A DNA stretch of 64,000 nucleotides from contig JAKTNV010000018.1 of assembly GCA_022747635.1 (NCBI GenBank), forward strand, positions 248,001 to 312,000, written 5' to 3'. How positions within the stretch are numbered: position 1 is the first letter of the stretch; the number at the start of each line of letters is the position of its first letter. Below the pieces are notes generated by a model. The model was not told where the DNA came from. It did not search any database and saw only the letters and a program-made list of their open reading frames with translations. Positions 1-10,827 of this stretch are shown piece by piece. Made by a program: the position numbers and the translations under genes. Source of the DNA: Hetaerina americana. Lineage: Eukaryota; Arthropoda; Insecta; Odonata; Calopterygidae.

Positions 1-115
1 GTAGTGGCACAATTTAGCCGACCACTACGCGGATCATCATCTAAACTGTCCCAACCAAACATAAACTTGTTTGTCCACTTGGCAACAGTTGATAATAGTC
101 CCAGATGTACACGGC
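1..115 (-). mobile_element. Mariner-like transposase fragment (DNA-binding end)
   Basis: Read on the minus strand this edge piece resembles the end of a mariner helix-turn-helix region: a stretch like 'DDDPRSGRLNCATT' matches the conserved 'D..RSGRPS..T' linker after the second HTH. No terminal repeat is visible and the piece is cut by the window edge, so the family cannot be assigned. It lies head-to-head with the next mariner relic. Confidence 0.35.
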
Positions 116-130
116 GGAACCCAGAGATGG

Positions 131-1287
131 CGGTAGTTTTCTGAAAAATATCACTGTATAAGAAAGTATGCAATGTATAAAGTATATTTTTCGAGTTTGA
201 AGATGGTACGTTGTTTAGTATTTGTTTGGCAGCCATCAATAGTGAACGTTTTTAGTGAATTTGTGAAAATGGAGAAAATAGGTCATCGTTATGCGATACA
301 ATACTTTTACTTGAATGGCCTCAGCCCAATTAATATAAAAGCTGAACTGGATTCTACTCTGGGTGAGTCTGCTCCTTTGTTTACAACAATAAAATATTGG
401 GATGCAGAGTATAAACGAGGCAGTACGAGCTGTCAAGACGAGCATCGCATTGGTCGACCAAATGAGCTGACGACTCCAGAAACGGCGAAGAAAATCCACA
501 AAGAGATACTGGATGGATGAAAGTGCGCGGGCTAGCAGAAATAGTGTGGTGAAGATGTTTCAATTGAGTGTTTAGCAAAGTTTCACTGCAACAAAGCAGA
601 ATGAATTTTTTCGCCGTTTCATAACCATGAATGAATCATGGGTCTATTACTTCACACCCCCAAAATAGAACAATGTAAACAATGGATTCAAAAGGGAGAA
701 CCGCCTCCAAAGAAGGCGAAAACCGTTTCATCTGCAGGCAGGGTCATGGCGTCGATTTTTTGGGATGCGCGTGGGATAATTTTAATTGGCTATCTTGAGA
801 AAGGAAAACGTATCAACGGCGAGTATTATGCGAACTTATTGTAACGTTTGAGCGAAGAAATCAAGGAAAAGCGGCCGCATTTGGCTAAGAAGAAAGTGTT
901 TTTCATCTAGACAATGCACTAGCTCACAAATCTGTTATTGCAATGACTAACATTCATAAATTAAAGTTTAAATTGCTACCTCATACGCCCTATTCGCCAT
1001 ATTTAGACCCCTCGGATTATTTTCCGTTCGCAAACTTGAAAATATGGCTCGGTGGTCAAAGATTTTCCAACCGTGAAGAAGTGATGTCGGCAGTCAATGA
1101 CTATTTTGAGGAGCAAGACACTTTTTATTACAAAAAGGGTATCGAATTTATTGGACATCTCTGGGAAAAGTGTATAGAGCTGAAAGGAGATTTTGTTGAA
1201 AAATAAATACATTTTTTTCAAACATTTTTGTGTTTTCTCTGTTACGTCTGCGTTACGTCACGGTTACGTCTGGGATCACCCTCGTAA
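131..1287 (+). mobile_element. Degraded mariner (SETMAR-like family M4)
   Basis: This is a broken mariner transposase. The N-terminal HTH reads from an ATG at 269 (MEKIGHRYAIQYFYLNG...) to 'GRPNELTTPETAKKIHKEI', followed by catalytic-core segments such as 'GYLEKGKRINGEYYANLL' (791-843) and 'YSPYLDPSDYF' near 990-1022. Frameshifts and stops split it into at least four pieces. The first catalytic aspartate is changed: the block reads 'MNESWVYYF' where its relative at 18 kb has 'MDETWVHYF'. The second (LDNA, about 911) and third aspartates are 34 residues apart once the frame is corrected, which is the D,D34D signature. The right end 'ggatcaccctcgtaa' matches the end of the related copy at 17979. 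It is certainly a mariner relic and is not functional. Confidence 0.85.
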
Positions 1288-1299
1288 TCGGTGATCAGA

Positions 1300-2335
1300 G
1301 GTATTCGGGAAGTTGAAATGGTCTTTCTTTATGTTTGCCACTGTTTTGGTCACAATTCACATAAGGAACAACGATTTTCTCCATCGATCTGTCCAGCAGT
1401 AGTTCCCTTTACTTTCCGCTTATGATTTTGTCTCTCGCTGTTCTTCGCACAGGCAATCCAACCATTCTCCTCCGTCTCTTCTCGGTTTTCTGCCGATTCA
1501 ATTTCTCAACATTATTCAGCAACTTTTCGGAACGTTATTAACAACTTTTTTCCAACTCATTCCTTAGGTTTTCGCATTTTTCTATCTTATATTGCAGTCT
1601 AGTATTTCGTCAATAATTCAAGATTCCTCTTCACAGGTATCCTTTCGTTTACAATTTTCCGATTGGATAACTAAAACTCCAATCTTCATTACCCAGCATC
1701 TTTATTCAATCTCATAATGCCCCATTTTTCCATTTCTTTTCCAATTTCTTCTGGAAATCAAACCGTGCCTCAGTTTTCTTCATTATCTAACTCTAATTTC
1801 GCGTTCATTTTCTTCTTTAAGCTTCTTCAACTTCGCGAGGCATTTCATTTGCTCTTAACCGCGGTTGTTCGCTGTCGTTATCTGCCTCCGAGTAGCTTTT
1901 TGCAGTCTTCATTTGATTCCTGAATCCCTGTTTCCAGATGTTCAAGAATATTGCCAATTTCATATCTTCTTGCATCTCGTGACATCTTTCACGTCTTTCA
2001 AGTCTTCGTGGGTGCTTCTGAAAGTGCGTCTTTCCCTACACTGCTTTGTATTGTCTCGAAAATATGACTCCTCTTTCAATTCGCTTTCCAAGATTTCCTT
2101 TCTAATAATATTGCACCAATGCTTGACCTTCACCAACAAACACGCGACAGTACAAAAATGTAATAAAAATTTCTTCTTCCCTTCAATTTTTTATGACTTC
2201 GTGGTTGTCGTCGTATACAGCCTCCTCTTCCACAGCACGGCAATTCGTTGTAAACGTTTACCACAAAGGTATATCTGGATTTCGTTTGATTTAATTTCAC
2301 TCACACCTTAGATTTATAACCCCATTGTACCTCTC
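1300..2335 (-). other. Possible degraded LINE ORF1 / coiled-coil region
   Basis: No intact gene is visible. The plus strand is C/T-rich. Read on the minus strand, short stretches are rich in Lys and Glu (for example 'KLKKLKEENERE' near 1790-1830), as in the coiled-coil ORF1 of a non-LTR element. It sits just beyond the 3' end of a minus-strand LINE-2 fragment. Stops are frequent in all frames. The assignment is a weak inference and ordinary low-complexity DNA is equally possible. Confidence 0.22.
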
Positions 2336-2399
2336 TCTTCATTTACATTAACCAACCTCATTCATGCCCTGAGTGACGAAAACTTTTTTGCATTATTTG

Positions 2400-2830
2400 T
2401 ATTTTTTAATGAACTGCAACCCACCGCCAGGATGTGTGGCAGGGGGTGAATACACACCAGACTAATTTTGACCCGAATATGACCCTACAGCGGTCGGACA
2501 ATGCTATGCTGATTCCATATCGTTGGTGGACAAAATGACCTCTTTAAATCTATCTGTTCTACACTTAATCTCTCTAATTTTACTGGCATGATCTCTCCTA
2601 TCGTAGTACGATGGGGTTAATATAATATATTTTAACATCACTGCTAAAGATACCTCCTTCCAATTCATAGTCAAGAGCTTTAATCTATATTTCAACATTC
2701 GCTTCATTGAGTGATTCCCAGTCTAGCCCCCCTAATATTTTGGATACGCTACTCTTGTTGTCATAATAACGTTTCACAAGACTAGCTCCTCTACGCTGCA
2801 AGCGGTCCTTGACATCTTTGAGATGTTGAT
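2400..2830 (-). mobile_element. LINE-2 3' end (CR1/L2-like non-LTR retrotransposon)
   Basis: This is the 3' part of a non-LTR retrotransposon on the minus strand. The ORF piece at 2504-2707 encodes the C-terminal tail typical of CR1/L2-type RT proteins, 'RDHASKIREIKCRTDRFKE', preceded by 'RLKLLTMNWKEVSLAVMLKY'. The 3' UTR is shared with the copies at 4558, 12843 and 13206: 'acacaccagactaat' and 'gtgtggcagggggtg'. It is 5' truncated, as is usual for LINEs, and carries frameshifts. The clade assignment rests on the tail motif and the 3' architecture only. Confidence 0.7.
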
Positions 2831-3540
2831 TTCATTCACTGATCATGTAGTTCGATCGGCTACAATGAGCTAATTCTATGGAATGCATGAGCCAAAAGTG
2901 CTCTCCTCAAAGTGACTTAATTGTAGTGCACTTTAGCATGGACATATATTTTAATGAATTTAATTTCCAAATTCGTAAATCGATAGAGATGGATTAAAAG
3001 CTAGACATTAGATACTACTGCCAACAACTCTTGGTTAAAATTCATTACATTTGGAAAGTTATCGTGGTCGAAGGTCAAAACTCAAAAACGAAGAGAAGAA
3101 ACATTTTAATTGGACGCAAAGAGTAATGATTTGCACGCAGCGTAATGAGTTGCCAGAAGTTTTTAGAATAAAGTGATAATATGCACTGAAAGCGCCGTCA
3201 TAAATGTCTGAAACCAATATTTTTGTAATATAACGTCCTACGCATTGCTCTATAATATAGGCAGCTGTTGACCTGTTGTGAGATTATTGTGCGCGTTTGA
3301 AGGCATTGCCGCCTTCCCTCACAGCAAGAGGAGTTGTTTTTCCCTTCTCCTCCGCCTGGGAAATTTCAATATTCATCAATCTCGGAATCTGAAAGAAGGA
3401 ATCCTTCCCTATTCCGTATCAACTTTTAACCGGGGAAGGAACGAATCAAAGGGATGGAAATTCGCAATTTGCGACATTTTTCGTATCGATTCCATTTGGC
3501 TCAGAGGTCCTGAAAGACCTTTTCTCCGAAATTTAAAAAA
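2831..3540. other. No gene recognised
   Basis: AT-rich unique-looking sequence. I see no convincing ORF, RNA or repeat. The 93-aa ORF at 3278-3559 has no recognisable domain and runs into the following GA-rich tract. Confidence 0.4.
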
Positions 3541-3552
3541 AAGAGTTAGGGA

Positions 3553-3561
3553 GGGGTAGAC

Positions 3562-3594
<33 letters not shown>

Positions 3595-3813
3595 AAGAAA
3601 AGCGAGAGATAGGACGAAGAGAAATTTAGGATTTAAAGAGAGGGAAAGCGAGGAAGGGTTAAATTACAGCCAAGGGACCAAAAAAATCAGCACCAAAAAT
3701 TGTAGAGGAAATATAAAGGGAAGGGGGAAGATTTACGAGAGAGAGAGCGAGAGCGTAGTCTGGAGAGGATTCATAGTCGAAGGGCGGGAAATGGCCCCGG
3801 GGGGGGGGGGGGG
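3553..3813. repeat. GA-rich tract and 15-bp poly-G run
   Basis: A (GA)n block near 3561-3590 is followed by purine-rich sequence. An uninterrupted run of about 15 G occurs at 3799-3813. This is low-complexity DNA and could form triplex or G-quadruplex structures. No coding content was recognised. Confidence 0.8.
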
Positions 3814-4444
3814 AGAGGTCGAGTGGCAGTCTGAAAGAAAGGACGTTTTTGCTGGGATAAAAAAATGGCATTTAATTGCCGGAAAAAAAACAACTTTAAT
3901 TTTAATCACGTTTTAGGTAGAGATCGCGAGAGCTTCTCTTGGTCGTCAACCAGAGGATGTTTCCTTTGGCTGCGCAATTCTCTGTTTATGAAAGATGAAA
4001 TTTCAGTTAGCGATGATTGGAGCCGATGATGGCGTTAACGAGGCCGCGGGTTAAGAGGCATTCGCTCGGCTAGGTCACTCATAGGGCGTTCTACCTCACG
4101 GAACTTTGCCTTACATTCTAGTTTTAACTCGGTTTACATTCTAGAGCGGGTAACATATTACTGTTGTATAGGATTTATCCATTTACGTGCGTTTGTGTGA
4201 AATAAAAGCCGTCCAAATGGGTTTATTTTCAATGAATTTTAACGCGTTGAATCAATGACACGAATAATACAGCTGAAATTTATTGTATTTTCGCGCTACT
4301 ACGGTGGAAAATAATGAGTTGTTATCGTTTCGATTCATCGAATTATTACCAAATCAAAATAATTTTCATGGCAAAGGAAAATAAGGGCTGGTTCATTTGT
4401 AGACAAGCCACGGGCTGTCAGAATAACAGTAAGGGATAGTAATT
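3814..4444. other. No gene recognised
   Basis: AT-rich DNA with no ORF of note, no splice-flanked coding stretch and no repeat shared with the rest of the window. Confidence 0.4.
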
Positions 4445-4557
4445 TTAGGTATTTTTAGGTATTTTTAGGTATTTTAGATATTTTTAGGTATTTTAGATAT
4501 TTTTAGGTATTTTAGATATTTTTAGGTACTTTAGATATTTCAGGTACTTTAGATATT
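4445..4557 (-). repeat. 10-bp minisatellite tail of LINE-2
   Basis: Tandem units alternate between 'ggtatttttaggtatttt' and 'agatatttttaggtac'. On the minus strand this is a CTAAAAATAC-type repeat placed immediately after the LINE-2 3' end, where CR1-group elements carry tandem-repeat tails. It is interpreted as an expanded retrotransposon tail. Confidence 0.7.
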
Positions 4558-4905
4558 TTTGTACCCTGAAAGCCACCGCTAGGGTGTGTGGCAAGGGGTG
4601 ATTACACATCAAACTATTTTTAACCCATATATGACCCAAACGCGGTCGGACAAAGTTATTCTGATCCCTTATTGTTCGTGGAAAAAATGGAATCTTAAAT
4701 CTATCTGTTCTACACTTAATATGCCTAGTTTTATTGAGGCGATCTCGCCAACCGTAGCACGATGGGAGTAATAATAATACATTTCCAACATCACTGCTAA
4801 AGGGACCTCCTTCCAATGCACGCAAGAGATTTAATCTGTAATTTAAACTTCGCTCCATTGAGTGATTCTTAGGATAATATCCTATAATATTTTGGAAATA
4901 TTACC
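4558..4905 (-). mobile_element. LINE-2 3' end
   Basis: This is a second minus-strand LINE-2 fragment. It encodes 'RDRLNKTRHIKCRTDRFK' and 'FFPRTIRDQNN', the C-terminal RT tail of the family, and shares the 3' UTR with the 2400 copy ('ccaccgctagggtgtgtgg'). It is 5' truncated near 4905 and is followed on its 3' side by the minisatellite tail. Confidence 0.72.
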
Positions 4906-5534
4906 AGGAAATCAGTGCAGATATTATCCAAGTTTTGTCATTTCAAAGTTAGGCTCTGTTTGAATCAGAGTAAAACGCGCCTCCCTGTGTATTGTGGACG
5001 CCTTTCTTTAAGTGATAAAAATGAAAATCGTCGAAGTAAGGGCTGAGCATGATATGGCGCTATCCCCTAAAGCAGAGAAAGAGAGAGAGAGAGAGAGAGA
5101 GAGGGAATGAAAGAAATCGACTTTAAGATTCAGAGAGATATTCACGTATTCAGGTCTCCTGAACAACATTTTATCGATACTCCCTGAAATTTATGTTCGA
5201 ATTTAATTGGAATTTCGTTGAAATAACCCGGTAACTATTATTCTGAAATCTGAAAAACTCAGTTTTCTTAGGAACTTTTTTAAGAGAAAAATAAGTGTGA
5301 TGATTTTGAAAATTTGACACAGAACAAGTGGCATACACACGGCCTATCGATTTCCTCGGCTCGTATTTCATGATGTATGCCTGATATTTGAAACATTAAT
5401 GAATTGAAAAATGTTGAGAAGATTCATTCCAGTTCAACTTTGTGCGGAAATATTCCTCGTTAAAATAATATTGCAGGAAACGTTTTATCTATTATGTCCT
5501 TTGGCCTCAAACTGAGGAATTATTTTCAATAGTA
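4906..5534. other. No gene recognised; short (GA)n
   Basis: Contains a (GA)9-10 microsatellite at about 5083-5103. The 66-aa minus ORF at 5171-5371 has no recognisable motif. Nothing else is supported. Confidence 0.4.
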
Positions 5535-5838
5535 CGAGGGCAGGCTAAAAAGTAATGCACACATGCTTGTACAGCGTGAAAGAAATGACCTTAAGAAGCT
5601 TGCCTGGAAGGATGTGGAAGTAGCATTCCCCCTGGAACGCTAAAATAATGACTTCTCCAGGCTCGCAACCACGAAAGTTTACTACCCATCAATTTACAGT
5701 GGACCTAACAACAGAATCGTCACCATAAACAACCTTTAGACAACGATGAATTTCAGTTGGAGTCACTTTTCAGCAGCTAATAATTCGATAACAACACGCT
5801 GTTTAACTCGCGTTGACATAGCACTAGAACAATGCAAC
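5535..5838 (-). mobile_element. Mariner fragment, family M2
   Basis: The left terminal repeat 'cgagggcaggctaaaaagta' follows a TA, and matches the terminal repeat of the mariner at 34001 ('cgagggtaagctgaaaagta'). Inner sequence around 5690-5830 ('ttcagttggagtcactttt', 'cacgctgtttaactcgcgtt') matches the 5' coding region of the same element at 34550-34700. The right terminus is missing. Confidence 0.7.
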
Positions 5839-5850
5839 AATTACAGATGT

Positions 5851-5898
5851 AAAAATCATTCGCCTTGACCGGTATCTCGGTCAACGTGAATGATTTTT
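5851..5898. repeat. 21-bp inverted repeat (hairpin)
   Basis: The left arm at 5851-5871 pairs with 5878-5898 across a 6-nt loop, with 2 mismatches in 21 bp. It lies just outside the mariner fragment and has no obvious function. Confidence 0.6.
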
Positions 5899-6289
5899 CA
5901 AGGCAGTTCATTTTTCATTGATGATATTCACGAATCTGATGTTTTACATATGTGTGGGTGGATCAACGGTAAGTTTTCAAAAGATTTAAATGGAGTGGAT
6001 ATAAAATTGAAAGACTAACTATTTCGTCCGACCAATGCGCATACATATGTCATTTTAAAAGTATTCTCAGCAGTTCTCGTGGCATTTTTTGGCTAGTAGT
6101 CGAAGAAATAAGCAAAATTTCCCCCAAAAAGCTGTCTCTTTATAATTTTTTTAGAAACTTATATGCTTGATTTTCGAATAATTAATTCGTTAATTAATCA
6201 CAAACGGGGATTTAGTTACAAGAAACAAATCGAAATTAATGACGACAATTTTAGAATTTTAAAATCGACCTTCCCCCGTTGACCTAAAC
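5899..6289. other. No gene recognised
   Basis: AT-rich unique-looking sequence; nothing supported. Confidence 0.4.
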
Positions 6290-6790
6290 TGGAAAAAGGG
6301 CGGAGGAGGGAGGAGTCCTTCTGGATGTCCCCTTCCCCCCCCACAATCATGGGCCGCGCCCTGCCGTTGGAGAGAAGTCCCCGAAACATTTCGGCTTTTG
6401 GAGAGCGGGATTGGTGGAGGCGTGTGTTGTAGGGGGGGGGGGTGCCAGGGAGTGAAGGGGGGGAATCGGGATACTGAGACATTTTCGAGTGTGGTGGGGT
6501 CAAGGGTGGAATTTCCCGCCGCGCCTGCCTCTCCTGGAGCCGCTGGAGGGAAGCTGGGCTCTCGGGTCGGAGGGAGCGTTTTTTTCCGTCGGCGGAAGCG
6601 ACTCCAAGGGTGGCGACCAAGAGAAGACGAGGGTGGGAAGGGGAGAAGGTGGGGGGGGGCTGAGGGAGGGGAGGGGGTGTGCTGAACCGAACCGCCCATC
6701 ATGCCTCCGCTAATTGGGTCTTCTTTCCAATCCCCCGTGCTCTTCCGCTCACCAACCCCCTTCCCGCCTCCGCCCTCTCACGTCCACCGG
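6290..6790. other. G/C-rich island with G-quadruplex-prone tracts
   Basis: The plus strand is strongly G-rich and carries repeated runs of four or more G (6432-6441, 6458-6465, 6637-6675), in sharp contrast to the AT-rich surroundings. Long open frames exist on both strands here because few stops occur in such composition. None has a recognisable domain, so none is called as a gene. It could be a regulatory CpG-type island. Confidence 0.55.
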
Positions 6791-7047
6791 CCAAGGTAAC
6801 AGCCCCGGTCGACATTGGTTTCCTTTACACCTCCGCCCAAAATCCAGCTGAATTTCGGAAGACGGTCTCTGTAGGGGAGGAGAGAGAGAGAAGGAGGGAA
6901 GGGAGAAAGAGAACGAGAGAGGGTATTGCGGCCTCTCGTCCCATTTTGGTGCGATGCGACACCTCAAATTGGTGCTCGCTTGCATCATGGCGACTGCATC
7001 ATCGGTCTCTTGTGTAATAACCAAGCAAAGTCGGCCGTTTGTCGCGT
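6791..7047. other. No gene recognised; purine-rich block
   Basis: A GA-rich block occupies about 6878-6925. No coding signal is recognised before the LINE-1 start. Confidence 0.35.
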
Positions 7048-8372
7048 ATTTAAGGATTTTGAGGGTATAGCGTGATAGCAAAGTCCCACACAATATATTG
7101 TTACATAAACTTAAATACTATGGGATCAACGAGAAAATAATTAATTGGATTAGAGACTTCTTGTCAAACCGCAAACAAATTGTAGTCATAGATGGGTTGT
7201 GCTCAACGGATAGAGATGTAACTTCGGGCGTCCCCCAGGGAAGTGTAATAGGGCCTCTTCTGTTCTTAATATACATAAATGACTTAAGCACACACGTTGG
7301 TAGCAATCTGAGGTTATTTGCTGACGACACGGTGGTATACAGGGAAATAAGGAGCCAACTAGATCGCGAGCTACTCTCTACAGACTTAGACAATATCTCG
7401 GAATGGTGCAATAAATGGGGATTAACACTTAATATAGATAAATGCGCAGTTTTGAAATTTTGGAACAAAGGAAGCGAGGAACAGGATATAAACTACAAAA
7501 TAGAGGGTTCAGTACTGGCTACGGCCAAATAAGTTAAATATTTGGGGGTTGTTCTAACACCACGCCTTTCATGGGGAGCACATATCAGGACAATATGCGG
7601 ATCAGCTTTAAAGAAACTTGGCTTCATAAAACGGGTGGTGGGGAAATGTAATGAAAAAGTTAAAGAAAGGTGTTATTTTGCTCTAGTTAGACCTCATTTG
7701 GAATATGCCGCAAGTATTTGGGATCCTTGGGAGAAAATTTGGCAAAAAGAATTAGATAAAGTCCAGAGAAAATCCGCTAGATTCGTTAAAAATGGTTATG
7801 ATAAGAACACAAGTGTGACAGGTCTCTTAGGGGATTTAGGCTGGGAACTACTTGAAGTGCGGAGAGAACAAGCGAGACTTAGACTTTTAGAAAGGTTCAG
7901 AACAAACGAGTTTAACTATGACACTGAAGGAATTATAATGGCCCCACACTACTTAGGTAGATCAGATCACAAAGATAAACTAAGGGAGATAGATTCCAGG
8001 ACAGATAGGTACAAATACTCATTCTTTCCCCGAACAATCAGAAATCATAATAGTAAGAAACCGAAGTCACTTTAGAAATATTAAAAACATTGAATTTACA
8101 AGTCGGAGCAAAGTTAAACACTGCAAAGCTGTTAGGTATACTTTCAGGTGCATGTGTATGTAAGATGTAGTTTGAGTGTTTGCATGTGTGTGGGGTGTAA
8201 GTGTTCATGCATGAATGTATGCCATGTTTTTTTAGTGGATGTATGATTTTGTGGTTATTGCATGCGGTTTTTTTTCTTTTCTAAATTACGGGTGGTGTCC
8301 TAACACCCCCCGCCACACGCCCTTGCGGCGGCTTGCGGGGTATTAAGTAGATATAGATGTAGATGTAGATTT
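7048..8372 (+). mobile_element. LINE-1: 5'-truncated CR1/Jockey-like retrotransposon
   Basis: This is the C-terminal half of a non-LTR reverse transcriptase. It begins inside RT motif A ('VPHNILLHKLKYYGINEK'), then 'SGVPQGSVIGPLLFLIYIND', the catalytic 'LRLFADDTVVY' (about 7312-7344), 'LEYAASIWDPWE', and the tail 'REIDSRTDRYKYSFFPRTIR'. One in-frame stop (taa, 7530-7532) interrupts an otherwise open frame from 7098 to 8075. The 3' UTR carries a conserved block ('ccacacgcccttgcggcgg') and ends in a TAGATG-type repeat at about 8343-8372. The family fits the CR1/L2/Jockey group. It is dead because it is truncated and has the stop, but it is the best-preserved LINE-1 copy here. Confidence 0.9.
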
Positions 8373-8466
8373 TGCGACAAACTCCCCGTACCCACGGTTA
8401 AGCTCCTCCAATGGTGGGGGGGGGGGCGACATCAGTCACTATACTCGGGAAAAGTATGAAAAGTAG

Positions 8467-8697
8467 AAAAACTTCCTCCCGCCCGATCAAGAGTATGCGC
8501 CGACCAACGTTGAGTTTGCAGCGGCCAGGGCCGCACTGGAGTGGGACCCCAAAAGCAGGACAGTGGACATTTATGAGGCTGATGACTACTGCTATCGAGG
8601 GAATCGTCCGTTAAGGCTGTGCATTTTATTTAGACGACGTACTAAGATAAGACAGAACCTGGGGAGAACATTTTGTCACTCATGGAGATGTTTTTGA
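8467..8697 (+). other. Unrecognised coding-like open stretch
   Basis: A 76-codon open frame without ATG runs between stops. Its residues (for example 'WDPKSRTVDIYEADDYC') look more like real protein than like low-complexity translation. I do not recognise the family. It overlaps the start of the gypsy RT relic, which is in another frame, so it may be another part of the same degraded retrotransposon or a separate fragment. Confidence 0.3.
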
Positions 8698-8925
8698 GAG
8701 ACTTAGGATAGCGAACTTGAGATTGAACCCACAGGAAACGAAGCTATATCGGAAACAGGTTTCTTTCTTGAGACACGGGAATTTGGCAAGTGTATTTCAT
8801 CCAGAGGAGAAAGTAAAGCAGAGACAATTTAAAAAATGAACTAGATGTGGGTAGCGCAGTCTTCCCGGGTTGTAGTGGATCACTACTGAATATTTACTTC
8901 CAACATTTCAGAGATTTGGTGTTCT
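8627..8925 (+). mobile_element. Ty3/gypsy reverse-transcriptase relic
   Basis: Translation in one frame gives 'YLDDV' (8627-8641), the RT active-site motif, then after a stop 'VFERLRIANLRLNPQETKLY' and 'RKQVSFLRHG', which match the Ty3/gypsy RT thumb ('VF.RLR.ANL.LNP.KC.L....V.FLGH'). After a frameshift, 'DHY*IFTSNISEI' corresponds to the downstream 'YYR.FI.N.SEI' block. No LTRs, integrase or protease were seen. It is a short, heavily damaged fragment lying between LINE-1 and a mariner. Confidence 0.62.
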
Positions 8926-9056
8926 CTCAAGGTAAATTTTTAAAATGAGAGGTACGTTTGAAAAGAAAAATTATACCAAAAATATGAAGTTCTAAGATCA
9001 TACCCTTGTCAAATCCCGTTCCGCGTTTTACGGATTTATTTAAACCATTTATTCTA

Positions 9057-9490
9057 CAAGGTCTATCCCAAAAGTAGTAGGAATGAGAGAATTAAAAAAC
9101 ATATATTGCCAGAATTGATGCATTCACTCAAAAGTCTTGGAAGTAGCACACCCTCGTGCGTCCACACACACCGCTTTGCCAGCGGGGTTTCCACGCCTCG
9201 TGCGCCTTCTGGAAGGCGGCACCCGGAATACTATTAAGCTCCGTCGTCACGGCCTGTTGTGACGCTTACACCGAGCCGTGGTGACGTCCTCTCAGCTCGC
9301 ATTTGAAGCGGGGGAAGAGGAAAAAGACTGCTGGGGCATTGTCGAGACAATTTGGATCCCCACTCTCATGGTCGAGAAGCTCTTGGCAGAGATCCGCGTG
9401 CGAGTCTCCTTTTGTTCGTCCGAGAGCAATCGCGGCGCCAACTTTGAACATACACCTTTCTCATACCCATGTTTTCAGTCAAAAGACAAT
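9057..9490 (-). mobile_element. Mariner relic, family M3
   Basis: The left terminus 'tatcccaaaagtagtagga' follows a TA and matches the termini of the copies at 13871 and 58366. The minus-strand ORF piece at 9266-9451 carries mariner core residues near 'FFLFPRFKCELRG'. The N-terminal half is missing. The sequence from 9091 ('ttgccagaattgatgcattc') is shared with the 13871 copy. Confidence 0.75.
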
Positions 9491-9494
9491 GCAC

Positions 9495-9815
9495 TTCACT
9501 TTTATTCATCGTAGAACGAAATGTTTTCCTCGTACCACTAGTGATCAAAAATAGAAATGACAGCAATCGCGTGTGAGACCGTTCGAATAGTTAGTGCACA
9601 TGTTTTTCGATATCCTGCATGTCATTTTTTTATTTAATGGACCCATCATTATAAAAGATCTCCACTATGATTCGAATATACGTAGCAGTGTCACGACACT
9701 ATTGGAAGAATTAAGATGGGAACCCCTTTCGGAACTTAGGCTGAAATACAGGTTTAGTTCATGCGTTAAATTTGAAGCAAGTTACTTATCTGAAGATGTT
9801 TTTTGGAGGAAATTT
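9495..9815 (+). mobile_element. LINE-3 3' end plus LINE RT-tail fragment
   Basis: 9495-9660 shares a 3' UTR with 10500-10680 ('gacagcaatc', 'cctgcatgt', then a TTTAATAAACC-like end). After it, 9666-9800 encodes 'SSVTTLLEELRWEPLSEL', the conserved LINE C-terminal block seen in this group ('LL..LGWEPL..RR...RL'). These appear to be two adjacent 5'-truncated insertions. Exact borders are uncertain. Confidence 0.55.
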
Positions 9816-9822
9816 GGCGAAA

Positions 9823-10437
9823 GGAATTCCAGAGAAAATACGGCAGATTCGTTAAAAATTGTTATGATAAGAACACAAGTGTGACAGGTCTCTTAGAGGA
9901 TTTAGGCCGGGAGCCACTTGAAGTGCGGAGAGAACAAGCGAGCCTGAAGACTATTAGAAAGGTTCAGAACAAACGAGTTTAACTATGACACTGAAGGAAT
10001 TATAGTGCCCCACATATACTATAGGTAGATCAGACCACATAGATAAAATAAGGGAGATAGATTCCAATACAGATAGATACAAATACTCATTCTATCCCAA
10101 AACAATCAGAAATCGTAACAGTAAGAAACCGAAGCCATTTTAGAATTATTAAAAACATTTAATTTACAAGTCAGAACAAAATTTAAAAAATGCAAAAATA
10201 TTAGGTGTATTTGTAGGTGCATGTGTAAGTTAGTTGGTAGTTTTTGCGTGTTTGTGTGCGTGTGGGATGTAAGGCTTTTTGCATGAATGTATACCATGTT
10301 TTGTTTTGGATAGTATTCATTTGTGGCTTTTGTATGCGGTTTTATTCTTTCTTAATTACGGGTGGGGTCCTAACACCCCCGCCACACGCCCTTGCGGCGG
10401 GTTGCGGGGCATTGAGTAGATGTAGATGTTGAAGATG
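9823..10437 (+). mobile_element. LINE-1 3' fragment
   Basis: Nearly the same DNA as 7770-8372: the RT tail (shifted in frame, 'caagtgtgacaggtctctta'), the 3' UTR block 'ccacacgcccttgcggcgg' and a TAGATG tail ending near 10437. It is 5' truncated and contains small indels. Confidence 0.8.
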
Positions 10438-10440
10438 TAT

Positions 10441-10690
10441 TACAGGCCCCAACTTACTGTGGTAGATCACATCACTGAATCAAAATCAGGGAGATTTATT
10501 GTAAAACGGAGAGTTTTAAAAAGTTTTTCCTTGTACCATTAGAGTTGTAAATAGGTAGAAGTGACAGCAATCTTAAAGGACATAATTATAATTGGCCGAT
10601 TATCCATTTTGTCGATGTCCTGCATGTTCTTTCCGGAATATTATATTTATTTTATTTAATAAACCGTTATTTTTATTATCTCTACAGAAT
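10441..10690 (+). mobile_element. LINE-3 3' end
   Basis: A short RT C-terminal remnant precedes a 3' UTR shared with 9495-9660 ('gatgtcctgcatgttctttcc'-like block and 'ttatttaataaaccgttatt'). It is a 5'-truncated non-LTR insertion of uncertain clade. Confidence 0.5.
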
Positions 10691-10827
10691 GGTTGGAACC
10701 AAATTATCCTGTTATTGAATATTTTTTGGATTAGCAGTACTTTCTTTCGTGTGAATAACATTTATCGAGTGCATAATCTAACCAATATTTGTGTAGAGGT
10801 AACCCGATTAGGATGGTTCATGCAATT

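Noticed and set aside
6216..6713. Overlapping ORFs on both strands
   Set aside because: All in the G-rich island; Pro/Ser/Gly-rich on each strand, as expected from composition.
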